Source of the DNA: Rugalucina vietnamica | Lineage: Eukaryota; Mollusca; Bivalvia; Lucinida; Lucinidae | Direction of reading: 5' to 3' | Length of the DNA: 64,000 bases | Assembly: GCA_964017185.1 (NCBI GenBank) | Contig: OZ024869.1 | Span: 58,740,761-58,804,760, forward strand | In this document: positions 23,581-34,578 of the stretch, piece after piece | How positions within the stretch are numbered: position 1 is the stretch's first letter | Layout of the letters: each line of letters begins with the position of its first letter | Translations under genes and position numbers: made by a program | The notes under the pieces: model-generated | What the model was told of the DNA's origin: nothing | The model's input: the letters and a program-made list of their open reading frames with translations, nothing else | Databases searched by the model: none

Positions 23581-24458
23581 ATTCCTCCTCACTTACACTT
23601 CCCTGGTTTAATGTACCCACTGCCTTGTATATAAGTACCTTGGAAATGCATGTTTTCAGCACAAAATTCTCTTCAAATTTATCCAATTTTATAAATTTGC
23701 ATCTGAGAATATCAGTAATAATCGACATAATCATTTATAGATAGTTTCTTTAGAATTGTGCCTCATTCAACGCGCACATACCTATGGCAATGTTAAAGTT
23801 ATGTAATGACCTTCTTAAACATAATATATGTTAATGAAAGACATTTGTTGGTATGTGAATGTATTTGATTGAAATACTGGGACTGATGATCTTATCAAGA
23901 TAGTTTAGATAAGAAATCATCCCAGAGAAACTCCAACGAAACAAATATTAGGCGCAAGAGAACACAGTAAACTGTAAATGGACAGTAAGAGAGCAGTTTT
24001 GCTTCCTTAACACACGTCTATAATGAAAGAAATAGCGTCTATGTAATCATTATTTCAGTGCTTAAAATGTAAAGCGAAACTGGTGCAAGTTTTAAGGTAT
24101 CTAAAATAGATGTCCATGAATAGCATTCAGGTCAGAAAGTGGCAATATTCATAGTACGTACATCATACCAATCGCCTAAACTTGAAAACTTGACTTAAAA
24201 TCTTTCAGAATTTTGGTATATGTCAAAGGCAGCCTCTTGTTCGATCGGACTCCTCATGATCAATATAAATTTAATACCATTTTAACACACATAAACATAT
24301 GCGCAAAATGTAGAAGTTTCACTCGAACCAGGTCAACAATCATCAAACAATGGTCGATGCAATGACGGTGAAGAGGTCAATTTATTTTGACACATTGCAG
24401 GGGTATGTTATTTTTGAAACCGAGCTGTATATGCACATACATGTTATATAAGTTACTG

Positions 24459-26506
24459 CCCTTGCGAAAATTAAACGCGGCTCTGTATAAAAGCTGCAGA
24501 AAAGCCGGCTTTTCCGCAGCTTTTCTGCGTTTCTTTTTTAAAGCTGTAGAAAAGGCGCGTTTCTATTTTAGACCTGCGTTTTAGCTGCGTTTTTTTCAGT
24601 GAGCTGCGGAAAAGCCGTACTTTTTTAAGTGAGCTGCGTTGAAGCTGTATATTTAATTTGGATATCTGAAAAAGCTGCGTCTTTAGGTATAGAAGCTGTA
24701 GAAAAGCTGGATATTATTTTTTTTCAAAACAGGTTAAATCTACAGCTCTTGAAAGCTGCAGAAAAGCTGCGTATTAGTGAAATTTCAAATCAGACTATTG
24801 AAAAACATTAAGACGCAGCTTTTCTACAGCTTCTTGAAGCCGCGTATTAAACTTTTCAATAAAGCTTCTGTATACAGCTCTACTTGAAAGCTTTGTAAAA
24901 GCTGGCTTTTCTCCAGCTTTTCTGCATTTATAAATAGGGGCTGTAGAAAAACTTTACTTTTTTAACTTAAGGTGCAGAAAAGGTGTCTCTTTTACAAATA
25001 GCTGTGTTTCTTCATTTATTAGCTGTAGAAAAGCTGGATAATTCCCGATCTTTCAAATTAGAAATAATTTGAGCTGAAAATGAATAATACGCAGCTTTTA
25101 CGCAGAGCTGCGTATTTCTTCAACCATAGTCAGGTCTTATGTAATATTAAGCAGTTTTATCTTGTTGCTATGGCTATTTTACCTGAGGGGGGCATCTGGC
25201 AAAGAAATCTGTTTCAAAAACACTTTTGAGCGTCATTTATAGGCTGACAATTGAAGAGAAAAGGAGTGACTTTTGAAATTTTATACATACTGTTTGTAAT
25301 TGCTGTGGATTCTCAGGTAAGAAATTTATTTACTTCAGCTATTTCAGTGAACTTTATTATACATTTTACTTAAGACCAAAGAAAAAAACACACACAGCTT
25401 GAATATGATGTTTCCCTGCTAAATACACAATCAATTGTATTTGTTGATGTTGAATAACTGTGGAGAGATTCTCAGATCAGCAGTGAAATAATATCCTTTT
25501 ATTCCCAGTTCATTCATACATAGTGCAGATGTGTTATTCCAGCAGACTATCAACTACAATTAAGGTATGTATCTGAAAAAGTATCCCTTAAGTAATGTTT
25601 GGCTTCAAACTAAATCCTAGACATGTCATCCCTTCCTTGCAACTTTACTAGTTCAATAAAGATTAAAATCTTGTACCAAAGGACGCAACAATGTCACAAA
25701 CCTTCTACCACTCACTCTGGCGCTTGATGCTCTACCACTGAGCCAGATTGCTGATCTACTTCCGGAAGGTAAGCATGAACCACAAACATAAGCATGATCC
25801 ACAAACATAAAAAAAATTACATGTGCTTATTTTGTTTTCTTTTCAAACTTGTGTTTGTCTGTTCTTATTTGCTAGTATGTTTTCTAGTCACCTGTCTGAT
25901 GTTACTTTGTCACTTTTTTTTATCTAGTTCTGTTCTTTTTATATTAAAATTCTATTTGATATTGTTTCAAATCTTTTTTGAAATTTTTGTTTGTCTGTTC
26001 TTATCAAGATTTTTTTAAAGACGCAGATTTATTAAAAGCCGCGTATACGCAGCTATAAAAGCCGCGTTTACGCGGCTGTATTAAAAGCCGCGTATATGCA
26101 GCTAAGAAACGCAGCTTTTATAAAGTCGCGTTTCTTAGCGGCGTATACGCGGCTTTCTGCGTATACGCGGCTTTCTGCGTATGTAAGCTTCACAAAAGCT
26201 GTAGAAAAGCCGGCGGTATTGGCACCTGCGTAAAAGCCGGCTTTTCCGCAGCTTTCTGCGTAAACGCAGCTAGCTGCATTTACGCGCCTTTCTGCGTTAA
26301 AGCTTCGCAGAAGCTTCGCAAAAGCCGGCTTTTCTACAGCTTTGTCAATATACCTGCGTAAACGCGGCTTTTCCGCAGCTCTGCGGAAAAGCTAGCTTTT
26401 CTACAGCAAATACGCAGGTGCCAATACCGCCGGCTTTTGCGAAGCTTTCGCGAAGCTTTTAAAGCTGCGCAGAAGCTGTAGAAAAGCCGGCTTTTTTTCG
26501 CAAGGG
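24459..26506 (-). mobile_element. CCCTTGCG element, copy 1 of 3
   Basis: 2048 bp with inverted ends CCCTTGCGAAAA / TTTTCGCAAGGG. About 600 bp at each end is built from short self-complementary words (GCTGTAGAAAAGC, AAAGCCGGCTTTT, GCGTATACGCGGC), so the DNA can fold into many alternative hairpins. The middle has ordinary AT-rich sequence and a tRNA-like A-box segment. Copies 2 and 3 lie in the opposite direction and look at least 99% identical. No transposase: the only shared frame is 60 codons (24629-24811 here), identical in all copies and without a known motif. No clear target duplication. Confidence 0.92.
25700..25765 (-). other. tRNA-derived segment (A box) in CCCTTGCG copy 1
   Basis: On the minus strand 25745-25729 reads TGGCTCAGTGGTAGAGC, a textbook internal pol III A box. 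The following GGTTTGTGAC is a poor B box. Outer GCAAC and GTTGC could pair like an acceptor stem in copies 2 and 3; here one base differs. This looks like a decayed tRNA or SINE head captured in the element, not a working tRNA gene. Confidence 0.55.
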
Positions 26507-26563
26507 TAGCTACAACTTATATAATAATTTACACACTCAAACACAATACATGATGATTAAAAA

Positions 26564-27276
26564 CAAACCTGAAATTCACACAGTTGTCTAGCCAATGAAC
26601 CAGTATTGTACACAATGAACACATGTATAGTTTTTATCCTGTAACCTAGTGTTTGTTTTAATTAGTGTTTTATAATGCAAATGTGATTTTTGTTTATTAT
26701 TTATGTCCCTTGCAGAATTGTGTCCTATAAAGCTGTTTGTTTTCTTATAAAAGAGTTGTAAAAACCTAGTTAAATTAATATGAAATATTATTCAAATGCT
26801 CCAAAACGCAACCGTGTTTTCTGGTGCTGTCTTAAAACTAGGTACACTCACTACAATGTGTATAAAAAGTAATGAAAGTAACATGCCTGACTGACCAAAT
26901 GTTTCCAAATTGTTTTAAAACAAACCTGAAATTCACACAGTTGTCTAGCCAATGAACCAGTATTGTACACAATGAACGCATGTATAGTTTTTATCCTGTA
27001 ACCTAGTGTTTGTTTTAATTAGTGTTTATAATGCAAATGTGATTTTTGTTTATTATCTATGTCCCTTGCAGAATTGTGTCCTATAAAGCTGTTTGTTTTC
27101 TTATAAAAGAGTTGTAAAAACCTAGTTAAATCAATATGAAATATTATTCAAATGCTCCAAAACGCAACCATGTTTTCTGGTGCTGTCTTAAAACTAGGTA
27201 CACTCACTACAATGTGTATAAAAAGTAATGAAAGTAACATGCCTGACTGACCAAATGTTTCCAAATTGTTTTAATT
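26564..27276. repeat. 357-bp tandem duplication
   Basis: The segment starting CAAACCTGAAATTCACACAG at 26564 is repeated from 26921 with only a handful of differences. A recent local duplication of AT-rich sequence; it contains no recognised gene. Confidence 0.88.
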
Positions 27277-27688
27277 GTATTATATTTTAAGCATATGAAC
27301 ACAAAACAGTAATTTATTATTCTGTAAAATTGATAAAAAGTAAAATAATATTCACATAATGCCCGTTTATACTTTATTACTGGCTCATTAACTTTTCTTA
27401 TTAATATGCTCACTGCTCTTAAAGGATCTCAGTTTTATTTTTATTTATTGCAATCAAAGCGGTGACATACTTTTAGGATCTTAGTTTTAATTTTATTAAC
27501 ATATCTATTATGAATTTGAAACTCTTCCACATTGAAGTAAGTTATTTAGTATTTGATGTAAACAAAAAGTCTCATTCATTTATGTTAATTATACATGTGC
27601 CTCTTTGTTAAGACATTATGAGTTAAATAAGCGTTGTTTTCTCACTGCCTGTGTAATGCTAGAATATGTAAAATCACAATCGTACATT
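27277..27688. other. AT-rich sequence, right part related to the dispersed host repeat
   Basis: No gene recognised. From about 27655 (CTAGAATATGTAAAATCACAAT) it matches the host repeat in reverse orientation, up to the TA at which the next element inserted. Confidence 0.5.
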
Positions 27689-27690
27689 TA

Positions 27691-28703
27691 CGAAGGGTGG
27701 CCCAGTAAATCGTGGACTGTGCTTGCTGTATAAAAACTATTCAATGCACAGGCTTCTAATTATATTAGGTACACAAGTTATGTGTATGCCTACAAAATTT
27801 CAGAAAAATACACCTAAGAATAAAATCTCAGTACACAATCCAAAACTACAAGTCATGCAGACCCGGCGCACGCTGACGACGTCGTCTACTGTAACGCGTC
27901 AACTTCATGTACTGCATGTACTTATCGTTTACTCTTTATAGAGGTGATACACAAGCGATGCTTGTACCAACTTTTGAAGCATGTCCCTGAACCATAGACT
28001 ATGTAACGGCCTGCTGAATCGCTTACATGAAATTTTCTCTGCCCTGAAAACGTTTACACTTAAGATGCGATTTCATCTGCGGAAAGTACGTTAAGAACAT
28101 TAATGAATGGTTTCCGTTCATGCTGTGTACTTTCTGTCCACCTATCTCTAAATCGGCCATTTTATTTAAAAACAAGTCTCCTCGAAAAACCACTGTATAT
28201 GTTTGTGCTTTTTCAGATGATTGAATGAATCATATTTTGAGGTCATAACGGCCTTCATACAGAACTGGATTGCCTTTCGTCGTGCTTTCTCTTCCTCTAA
28301 CGTCGCCATTTTCATTAGGTTTTAAGTTTAACAGACAACATTTAAATATGTGCCATTTTCAAACAGATGATATGTAACATTCAAAATTTTCTCTGGTGAT
28401 GTTAAAAAAATGTTGCTATGAGCAGACAGCTCGTTTTGGCGCTAAACACTGAAATAGCTGAAAAATATTACTTTATTGAACACACAGAATATTATCTAAA
28501 TGTAATTGTTTGGATTGCGCCGGGTTCGCATACACTGACCTAATCAATCATGCACATTTTACAAGTTGTACATAAACTTATACTTTTATGCACCTCTTTT
28601 TACTGAATTTGAATTGCGGAAGGTATTTGAAAAATTTAATGACAACAGGGCGTCAAATAATGAAAATATTAAAAAAGTACACGATTTACCGGGCCATCCC
28701 TCG
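27691..28703. mobile_element. Mariner-like MITE with TA target
   Basis: Ends CGAAGGGTGGCCCAGTAA and, on the other strand, CGAGGGATGGCCCGGTAA pair over 24 bp (21 matches). TA lies at 27689-27690 and 28704-28705. Joining the flanks restores the host repeat phrase seen intact near 29000. The 1-kb interior has no transposase frame; the 72-codon frame at 27723 is not conserved in any way I can see. Confidence 0.82.
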
Positions 28704-29373
28704 TAGCTTTATATTAAATCAATTTTGTAGTTCAAGTTTGCCACTAGGGTATAAGTAACATTGTAACATTATGTTATATGTACTAGAAATGGAAATGATA
28801 TGTGTGTCCTTCTAAATTTACACTGCAAGCAATGAGTTCCAATAACAAAATTTAATTTCGACATGTATAAAGCTGACATCAAAAATTCTATTGTGGCATG
28901 TAGTAGTTTATCATGTATGTAACATACATGCTCGAACTGAACTTCGCAGCCGTTGATTTCAATTTTGTATGGACAATTATCTTTATAAAGCTAAAATATG
29001 TTGAATCACAATTATAGCTTTATATTAAATTAATTGTATAGGTCAAATTGGCCTCCAGGGTATAAGTAACATTGTACCATTACAAAAAGAAATATAAATA
29101 ACTTTGGTGTTACGCCGTCACAAGACCAAACACATCTAGCACATGTAACTAATACATGTGTCCTTCTAACTTTGTATTGCAAGCAATGGGTTTCAATATC
29201 CAAATTTATTTTAACATATATAAAGCTGACAGTCAAAACGCAGTCATTTATCATGTATGTTACATATGTTACCGAATTGAAATTCACAGCCTGTGAATTC
29301 AGTTATGTATGGAAAGCTATCCCTCTATTCCATGTACATGTAGTATGTACACTGCATTCATAAGGAAAACGTA
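28704..29373 (-). repeat. Dispersed host repeat, reverse copy, middle piece
   Basis: Reverse complement of sequence at about 14985-15480, with two tandem units of about 308 bp (TAGCTTTATATTAAAT at 28704 and 29012). It ends at the TA (29372-29373) where the large mariner-like composite begins; the rest of the repeat resumes at 45607. Confidence 0.8.
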
Positions 29374-29606
29374 CGAGGGTGATCCAAGAAGTAATGCGAA
29401 CTAGTAATTTCTTTCACCATTGCCGTTTTTCTATCTATCTTCTGATACTGAGTCGATCAATTTCTGATCATCACCTCAGGTGTGGGGTGGGTGGCTAAAT
29501 TTAGAATTTAGTCAGGGGAAAATAAAACATTTGGGGTGGACCATTAAAACTATTTACAAGATATAGATGAGAGGCATACTAAAACGCATGCCTCTGGGCT
29601 AATGAT

Positions 29607-29945
29607 TTAAATAGAAGCCTTAAATTCCTCAATGGTCTTAGATAGGGCCACTGAAGAAGGGAGACTATTCCAAACCGGACTAGTTCTGGGGAAAAAGGAA
29701 TTTTTCAGGGCATCACTATAGGCAAATGGTCTTGTGTATTGTGATTCATGTGATGCCCGAGTATGCCTTAGATTGGGTGCCGGGGTCAGGTATTTGTCTT
29801 TATCAAGAGACACTGTACCAGAGTGTATCTTGTAGAAGAAGGTTAAGGAGGACCGCTCCCTGCGAGACTCCAGGGATGGCCACTCAAGTTCGTCTAGCAT
29901 TTCACCGACGCTACTCAGGTGTTCCTCCATCGCCTGCAGGTCCAC
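29607..29945 (-). pseudogene. LINE ORF2 C-terminal fragment
   Basis: 112 codons ending the ORF2 protein. FPRTSPVWNSLPSSV and LTFFYKIHSG are hallmarks of the C-terminus of many animal LINE ORF2 proteins. The final stop at 29607 is followed by a short 3' UTR and the GATA-like tail. Confidence 0.85.
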
Positions 29946-30448
29946 CGGGCAGCAGTCCTCTGCACCTTCTCCACCTTCTCAATCTGAGTTTCATGATAGA
30001 GATGCCAAATAGGAGCGGCATACTCAAGTTGAGGCCGAACCAATGTTTTGTATGCAACTTCCTTAGTATGCCTAGGTGCCAGTGCCAAATTGCGCCGAAG
30101 AAAACCCAAAGTCTTAGTTGCCTTGCATGTAATTTCAGAAATGTGTTGACCCCAATCAAGATCATCTGTGATAGTTAAACCGAGGTATTTAGCGGACTGA
30201 ACCTGTTCTAATGTTTGCTGATGCAGTGTGTAATTGAAATCTATATGCCTGCTTGGATGTAGCCGCGTCACCCTCATTGAATGACATTTGCTAACATTGA
30301 ATTTCATTTGCCAATCCATTTCCCATTTGGCCAAGCTATTCAGGTCATCTAGTAAAATTTGACAATCCAATGGTGACGACATTTCTGTATAAAACACAAT
30401 CATCAGCAAATAGCCGAACAGATGACCTGATGTTGTCAGGAAGATCAT
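29915..30448 (-). pseudogene. LINE RT C-terminal fragment
   Basis: 177 codons. LGFLRRNLALAPRHTKEVAY and LVRPQLEYAAPIWHLY are typical of the region after the RT catalytic core in Jockey-superfamily LINEs. It ends in VQRTAARWTCRRW, where the frame changes to the next piece. Confidence 0.85.
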
Positions 30449-30545
30449 TAATGAAAATAAGAAATAGAACCGGTCCTAAGACCGATCCTTGTGGGACACC
30501 AGAAAGAACCGGGACTGGGTCTGAGGCACAGCCATCTAATACCAC
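30345..30545 (-). pseudogene. LINE RT palm fragment with FADD box
   Basis: 66 codons containing GVPQGSVLGPVLFLIFIND and LFADDCVLYR, the catalytic Asp-Asp pair of the reverse transcriptase. It continues the preceding 508-codon piece after a frame shift near 30540 and passes to another frame near 30350-30450. Confidence 0.9.
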
Positions 30546-32062
30546 TTTTTGAGAGCGCTCAGAGAGCCAGGAGTCGATCCACTTATGTGTAGATCCTCTA
30601 ATCCCGTAGAAGTCAAGTTTGTATATAATAACCTTTTATGTGGGACCTTGTCAAAGGCCTTAGCGAAATCCATGACAATCACATCCGTCTGCCTGTGGCC
30701 ACGACCCACTGCTCGGTCCAGATTACTAACCAAATCATGATAAAACTGAACTAACTGGGTTTCGCAAGACCTTTGACTTCGGAACCCATGCTGACAGTCA
30801 GCAAGAATGTTTTCAAGAGCCAAGTGTTTGTTTATGTTGCTGACTATTATATGCTCTAGAGTTTTGCAACAGATACAAGTAAGCGACACCGGTCGATAAT
30901 TAGCTGCATCATATTTCTCACCTTTCTTAAATACCGGGGCTACATTTGCCTGTCGCCAATCGTCTGGTACAGCACCCTGAGCAAGCGACTCATTGAAGAT
31001 ATAGGTCAGTACAGGAGCAATTTCAGAACTACATTCCTTCAACACCCTAGCACTCAGGCCATCTGGCCCAGGCGCCTTATGTATATTCAAATTATTCAAC
31101 AGTTTAATGACCCCATTGGGGTCAACTGTAATTTCACCCATAGCGGTGAAAGGACTTGTGCCTTTGGAGGGGATTTCATCATCTGATTCGCGAGTGAAGG
31201 CTGACTGAAACTGCCTATTACAAATATTAGCCTTATCCAAAGTGTCAGTCTTCAAGATACCATTTTCTCTAAGAGTATTGATCCCAGACGCGTCTTTCTT
31301 AAGGGACTTGACAAATGACCAAAACTTTTTTGCCTTTTCATTTTTTCGGGGACAATCGGGATCAGGGTTATCATTTTCAAAGGAGAAGATATTGGTAATA
31401 TGCTTCCAATATGCATCTCTAATGCTCTTTTGAACATGTGCTCTGAACCGTTTGTAATGGTTCTTAATGTCAGGGCTGCTTGACTTGCGAGCACGAAAGT
31501 AAAGTTTATCACGTTTCCTTATCAAGCGTTTGATCGAGCTATCGATCCATGGTAAGCTATATTTTGTCTTGGTCATTTTTGATGGAATAAACCTTTCAAT
31601 AGCCGAGAGAACCTCCGACTTAAAACTGACCCACATGTCATTGACTGACACCTGACTATGGTCAGTTGAAAGGAACGAATCCCTATAGCGCGCTAGATGG
31701 TCATGGAGACCGTCCATATCCGCTCGTTTATATAGGAAAATCTTACGCGGGGCCTGCTGAATCCGTTTAGCCTTTATGTCATATTCAATATAGACAATGT
31801 CATGATCTGCTTTGCCGATCGGGGGCATCCCTTTAACAAGGTCAATTGGGGATGGCGAGTTAGTGAAGAGTAAATCAAGGGTCTTGTCTTTTCGGGTGTG
31901 TATATTTACCATTTGGGAGAGGCAGTGATCCTGTATTATGTCCACAAGTTTAGTCTGAACTGGCCTCTTTTTGACCCCCTCGGGTACCTGCATTGTGCTC
32001 CACTCAATATCACCACAATGGAAGTCACCGCCTACAAGAACATGTGCATTTTTATTTGACAT
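30536..32062 (-). pseudogene. LINE ORF2 fragment: end of AP endonuclease and start of reverse transcriptase
   Basis: 508 codons. Residues 10-22 (VGGDFHCGDIEWS) and 85-93 (ADHDIVYIE) match the GDFN and SDH-type motifs of the apurinic-like endonuclease of LINEs. RT motifs follow: APGPDG at 330-335, NYRPVSL at 388-394, QHGFRSQRSC at 424-433, and the first catalytic aspartate in VMDFAKAFDKVPH at 463-475. The frame then shifts near 30540, and the FADD box is found in the next frame. Motif style fits the Jockey superfamily (CR1/L2/Rex-like); the clade is not fixed. At least three more frame changes follow, so the gene is dead. Confidence 0.9.
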
Positions 32063-32100
32063 AATCCGAGAAAGTGAAGTATTAAAATCCTCAAGATATT

Positions 32101-32308
32101 TCAGTTCAAGCTCCTGTCGGACGGTGTTGGGAACCTAGGGGTACGATAGAATGATCCAAGGTACAAAGTCCTACATCCAATAATGTTCAACTTACACCAA
32201 ATTATTTCGCACTTGGTGTCCAATTCCGGAGCTTCAGTACAGAGAAGATCACGCCTAAAAGCAATGAAGACACCACCATGCGCATCACTAGCTCTGTCTT
32301 TCCGGATA
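32101..32308 (-). pseudogene. LINE AP-endonuclease middle fragment
   Basis: It reads RKDRASDAHGGVFIAFRRD and on to LGSFYRTP, an AP-endonuclease core. A small frame disruption near 32080-32110 separates it from the 508-codon piece. Upstream it is cut exactly at the GGATA target of the 10.2-kb element; across the empty site the protein reads SFDAI-RKDRASDAHGG in frame, which proves the two halves were once one gene. Confidence 0.88.
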
Positions 32309-33375
32309 CACGCCCCGTAAAGTGCAAATTGACCACCGCCGGTGGTCAACGTAAAAAAAGTTGATATACATCCGGTGGTCGTTTTGAGCGTTTCCTGTTA
32401 TTAGTTTTCGCGAGTTTGGTGGATGTGGAAGGTAAGATATTTTTTGATCAAAAACGTATTATAAAAATCAAAGAATGTCAGGCTATCAGTTTTTTGCCGT
32501 TGAATGTCTAGCCGAAGTGGTAGTTGAAAAAAATAAACCGTTTTACTGCAATCCTTTCCGGCCCGTTTGATCGGTAGTGAAAACGAAAGTAGAATCTGGC
32601 CAAACACAGGTTAAAATGCCCTGATCGCGCCTTTGCAAACTTTCTGTAACCAATGGTCGTTGCAGTTAGTTAAATGAACACTAAATTAGCTTTTCAGACA
32701 TAATTTTAAAATATTTCAAGCTTTCCTTTCAACACTTAGATCGATTTTGTACCGGCGGTCAACTTGAAGTTGCGGTGGTCGTATTGATCAATGGGGATTA
32801 CAATGTAAATTTTCATCGTGAGAGAAAGCCAGGAAAAATGCAACTTGATGTTGTTTTCTGTTAGGGGGCGCGGCAACATTAATGGAGATGCATTCTAGAC
32901 ACAACCAAATCCAAATCAATGCCGTCGTTGTCCTCATAATTCAATTTCGTTTGTCTATTTACCATTCAGTCACATAGTTTAGCAATATCGGATGTATTTA
33001 TTACTAATTTTTGGTAACCCCAACAATACAAATACTACCTCATGCAAGATGCATTGAATTTATGTACATAATTCGCATTGACTCGAAGAAAAACCACTAG
33101 AATAACAGTGTGGTCAATTTGCAACTTAGGTGGTCAATTTGACCTTAAAAATTTTGAAATGATTTACTGACCAATTTAAAAAGAAACGTATTGAAGGACA
33201 TGCCTGCTGTTTAATGTTGAGCAGGCTCAGTCTTGCAAATTCGACAATTATAGGAGTAAGACTAAGCAAAGCGTTCATTGTGTTGTTCGTATGAAATCTA
33301 TCTCCTGTTTTGCAATATCAGTTCTTTCAATATGTAAAGGTGAATAATCACGTGGTTTATATCAATTTCAGACGA
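32309..33375 (+). repeat. Left terminal inverted repeat of the 10.2-kb element
   Basis: It pairs with 41485-42541. GGTGGTC words lie at the tip, about 60 bp in, near 32755-32785, and near 33110-33145 (GTGTGGTCAATTTGC then GGTGGTCAATTTGACC). The repeated subterminal words are the kind of sites a transposase could bind; this is inference. Confidence 0.85.
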
Positions 33376-33379
33376 AATA

Positions 33380-34578
33380 TTTAGAAACATTGGTCATAAT
33401 AAGATTGTCAATGCTAGATGAATTGGCGTGTAAACTTACACATGCATGTGCCTCTTCATCACATTGTCACGAGCAGTTGGAACAATAGATTCATAATGTT
33501 TCTGGATTTTGCCAGCAGTCGATTGGCTCGCTGAGTTCAAAACGAGTCGAGATCACGTGATTGTCCACTGCAAAGTGTAGAATGAATGCATGTATTAATG
33601 CTGAAGAATAACTGGCCTCGTCAGTTCTAGGTGCGCCTACTGACCTTATGTTTTCCTTTATACGTTTCCAGATGGGTCAATTTAAAGGGAAACGAACCAA
33701 GCGTCGTTACCTGACGAACAAAACAAAAAAACATATCTCTGGTGTGGACAGGAAATCTAAGACGTTGTCCAGAGTCCATTCAAATCGCCATCTAAGAAAA
33801 AGCCAAAATGCAGTTCATCACCCTATTGGTTCATCACCCCAAAAGACAATTTGTTCTAAAATCTATACACCGAAAGGAAAGTTCGGATTTCCTAAGAAGA
33901 AAAAACATAAAAACAGGGACTAAATCAAAATTATTAAGGCCTGTCGATAAGACAACTGTAATGAGCTCGAAAAGCAAGAGTTATCGTTATTTGGTTCTTG
34001 TAAAATTTGTATTGTTTAATATAGATTACACATATTGTGATGAAAATCATATGGTTGAAGAAATGTGCATATCCCATCAATAGAAGAAGTAAGAAGAATG
34101 GAAAATGAAAATGCATCGAAATTGCTTGTTTTGTTCTTTTTTATTTAAAAATTATTAATAATTGAACAGATGTTTTAAATTCTCTAACTAGAATGCCTCA
34201 TCTGACACATATCCAGCCGGTATTGAAAGGGAAATAATAGCTTTTTACATTCAAGTTGAAGCTTTTAAAAATGTTTCTATAGCATACTAATTGTCGGGAC
34301 AATATGATCGTGGTGTACGACAAGTGGTGGTTTGGTCCTTATATCACATCTAATATTTATTAGAATTTAATAATTTTGGTATCATCACATTGGCAATTTT
34401 CGAATCTAAACATCCATACTTAACCAGCTTTAAAAATATTTTTGAAAAAAAAAAAAAAATGAGGTTGCCGGTATATGCATCTTTGTGAGGGGTGGGTGTG
34501 GGAAAATGCTTATAGCAGCTTAAAAAGCGTGGAAACACCTATCAATTTATGCATTATCTTATTTGATAATCATTCCCA
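33380..34578. other. Interior of the 10.2-kb element, left
   Basis: It contains a 91-codon frame (33648-33923) whose internal ATG at 33672 directly follows TTTATACGTTTCCAG, a good 3' splice site. From that ATG the product is short and very basic (KGKRTKRRY, KKKKHKNRD). It could be a small exon of an element-encoded protein or chance. The remainder is AT-rich and unrecognised. Confidence 0.4.

Larger units (their letters stand above)
17025..24427. mobile_element. Long-inverted-repeat DNA element, TA target, copy 1
   Basis: It starts CAGCTCGGTTTCAAAAATAA and ends with the reverse complement. The ends pair over about 400 bp or more (17025-17460 against about 23580-24427, with indels). TA lies on each side (17023-17024, 24428-24429). 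Removing the element restores GATATATATGCACAT, which exists intact in a sister satellite unit. A second copy starts at 57243. TA targets and CAG ends suggest the Tc1/mariner superfamily or a related group, but no transposase is visible, so it is called non-autonomous. A second, older inverted pair (about 17545-17680 against 21940-22085) suggests a nested element inside. Confidence 0.85.
29435..32308 (-). mobile_element. LINE retrotransposon, 3' portion (RT and tail)
   Basis: A non-LTR element on the minus strand, inserted in the mariner-like element. The 3' end carries a GATAGATAGAAAAA tail. Coding pieces in order: endonuclease end and RT start (30536-32062 and 32101-32349), RT palm (30345-30545), RT end/thumb (29915-30448) and a C-terminal domain (29607-29945). 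The 5' part lies beyond a 10.2-kb insertion, at 42542-42660 and 44056-44180. With the insertions removed the element is about 3.1 kb and seems 5'-truncated, since no ORF1 is seen. Confidence 0.9.

Noticed and set aside
24629-24811. 60-codon frame identical in all three CCCTTGCG copies as a conserved gene
   Set aside because: The entire element is nearly identical between copies, so identity of the frame is no evidence of selection.
29726-30178. 150-codon plus-strand frame
   Set aside because: Antisense shadow of the LINE ORF2 coding strand.
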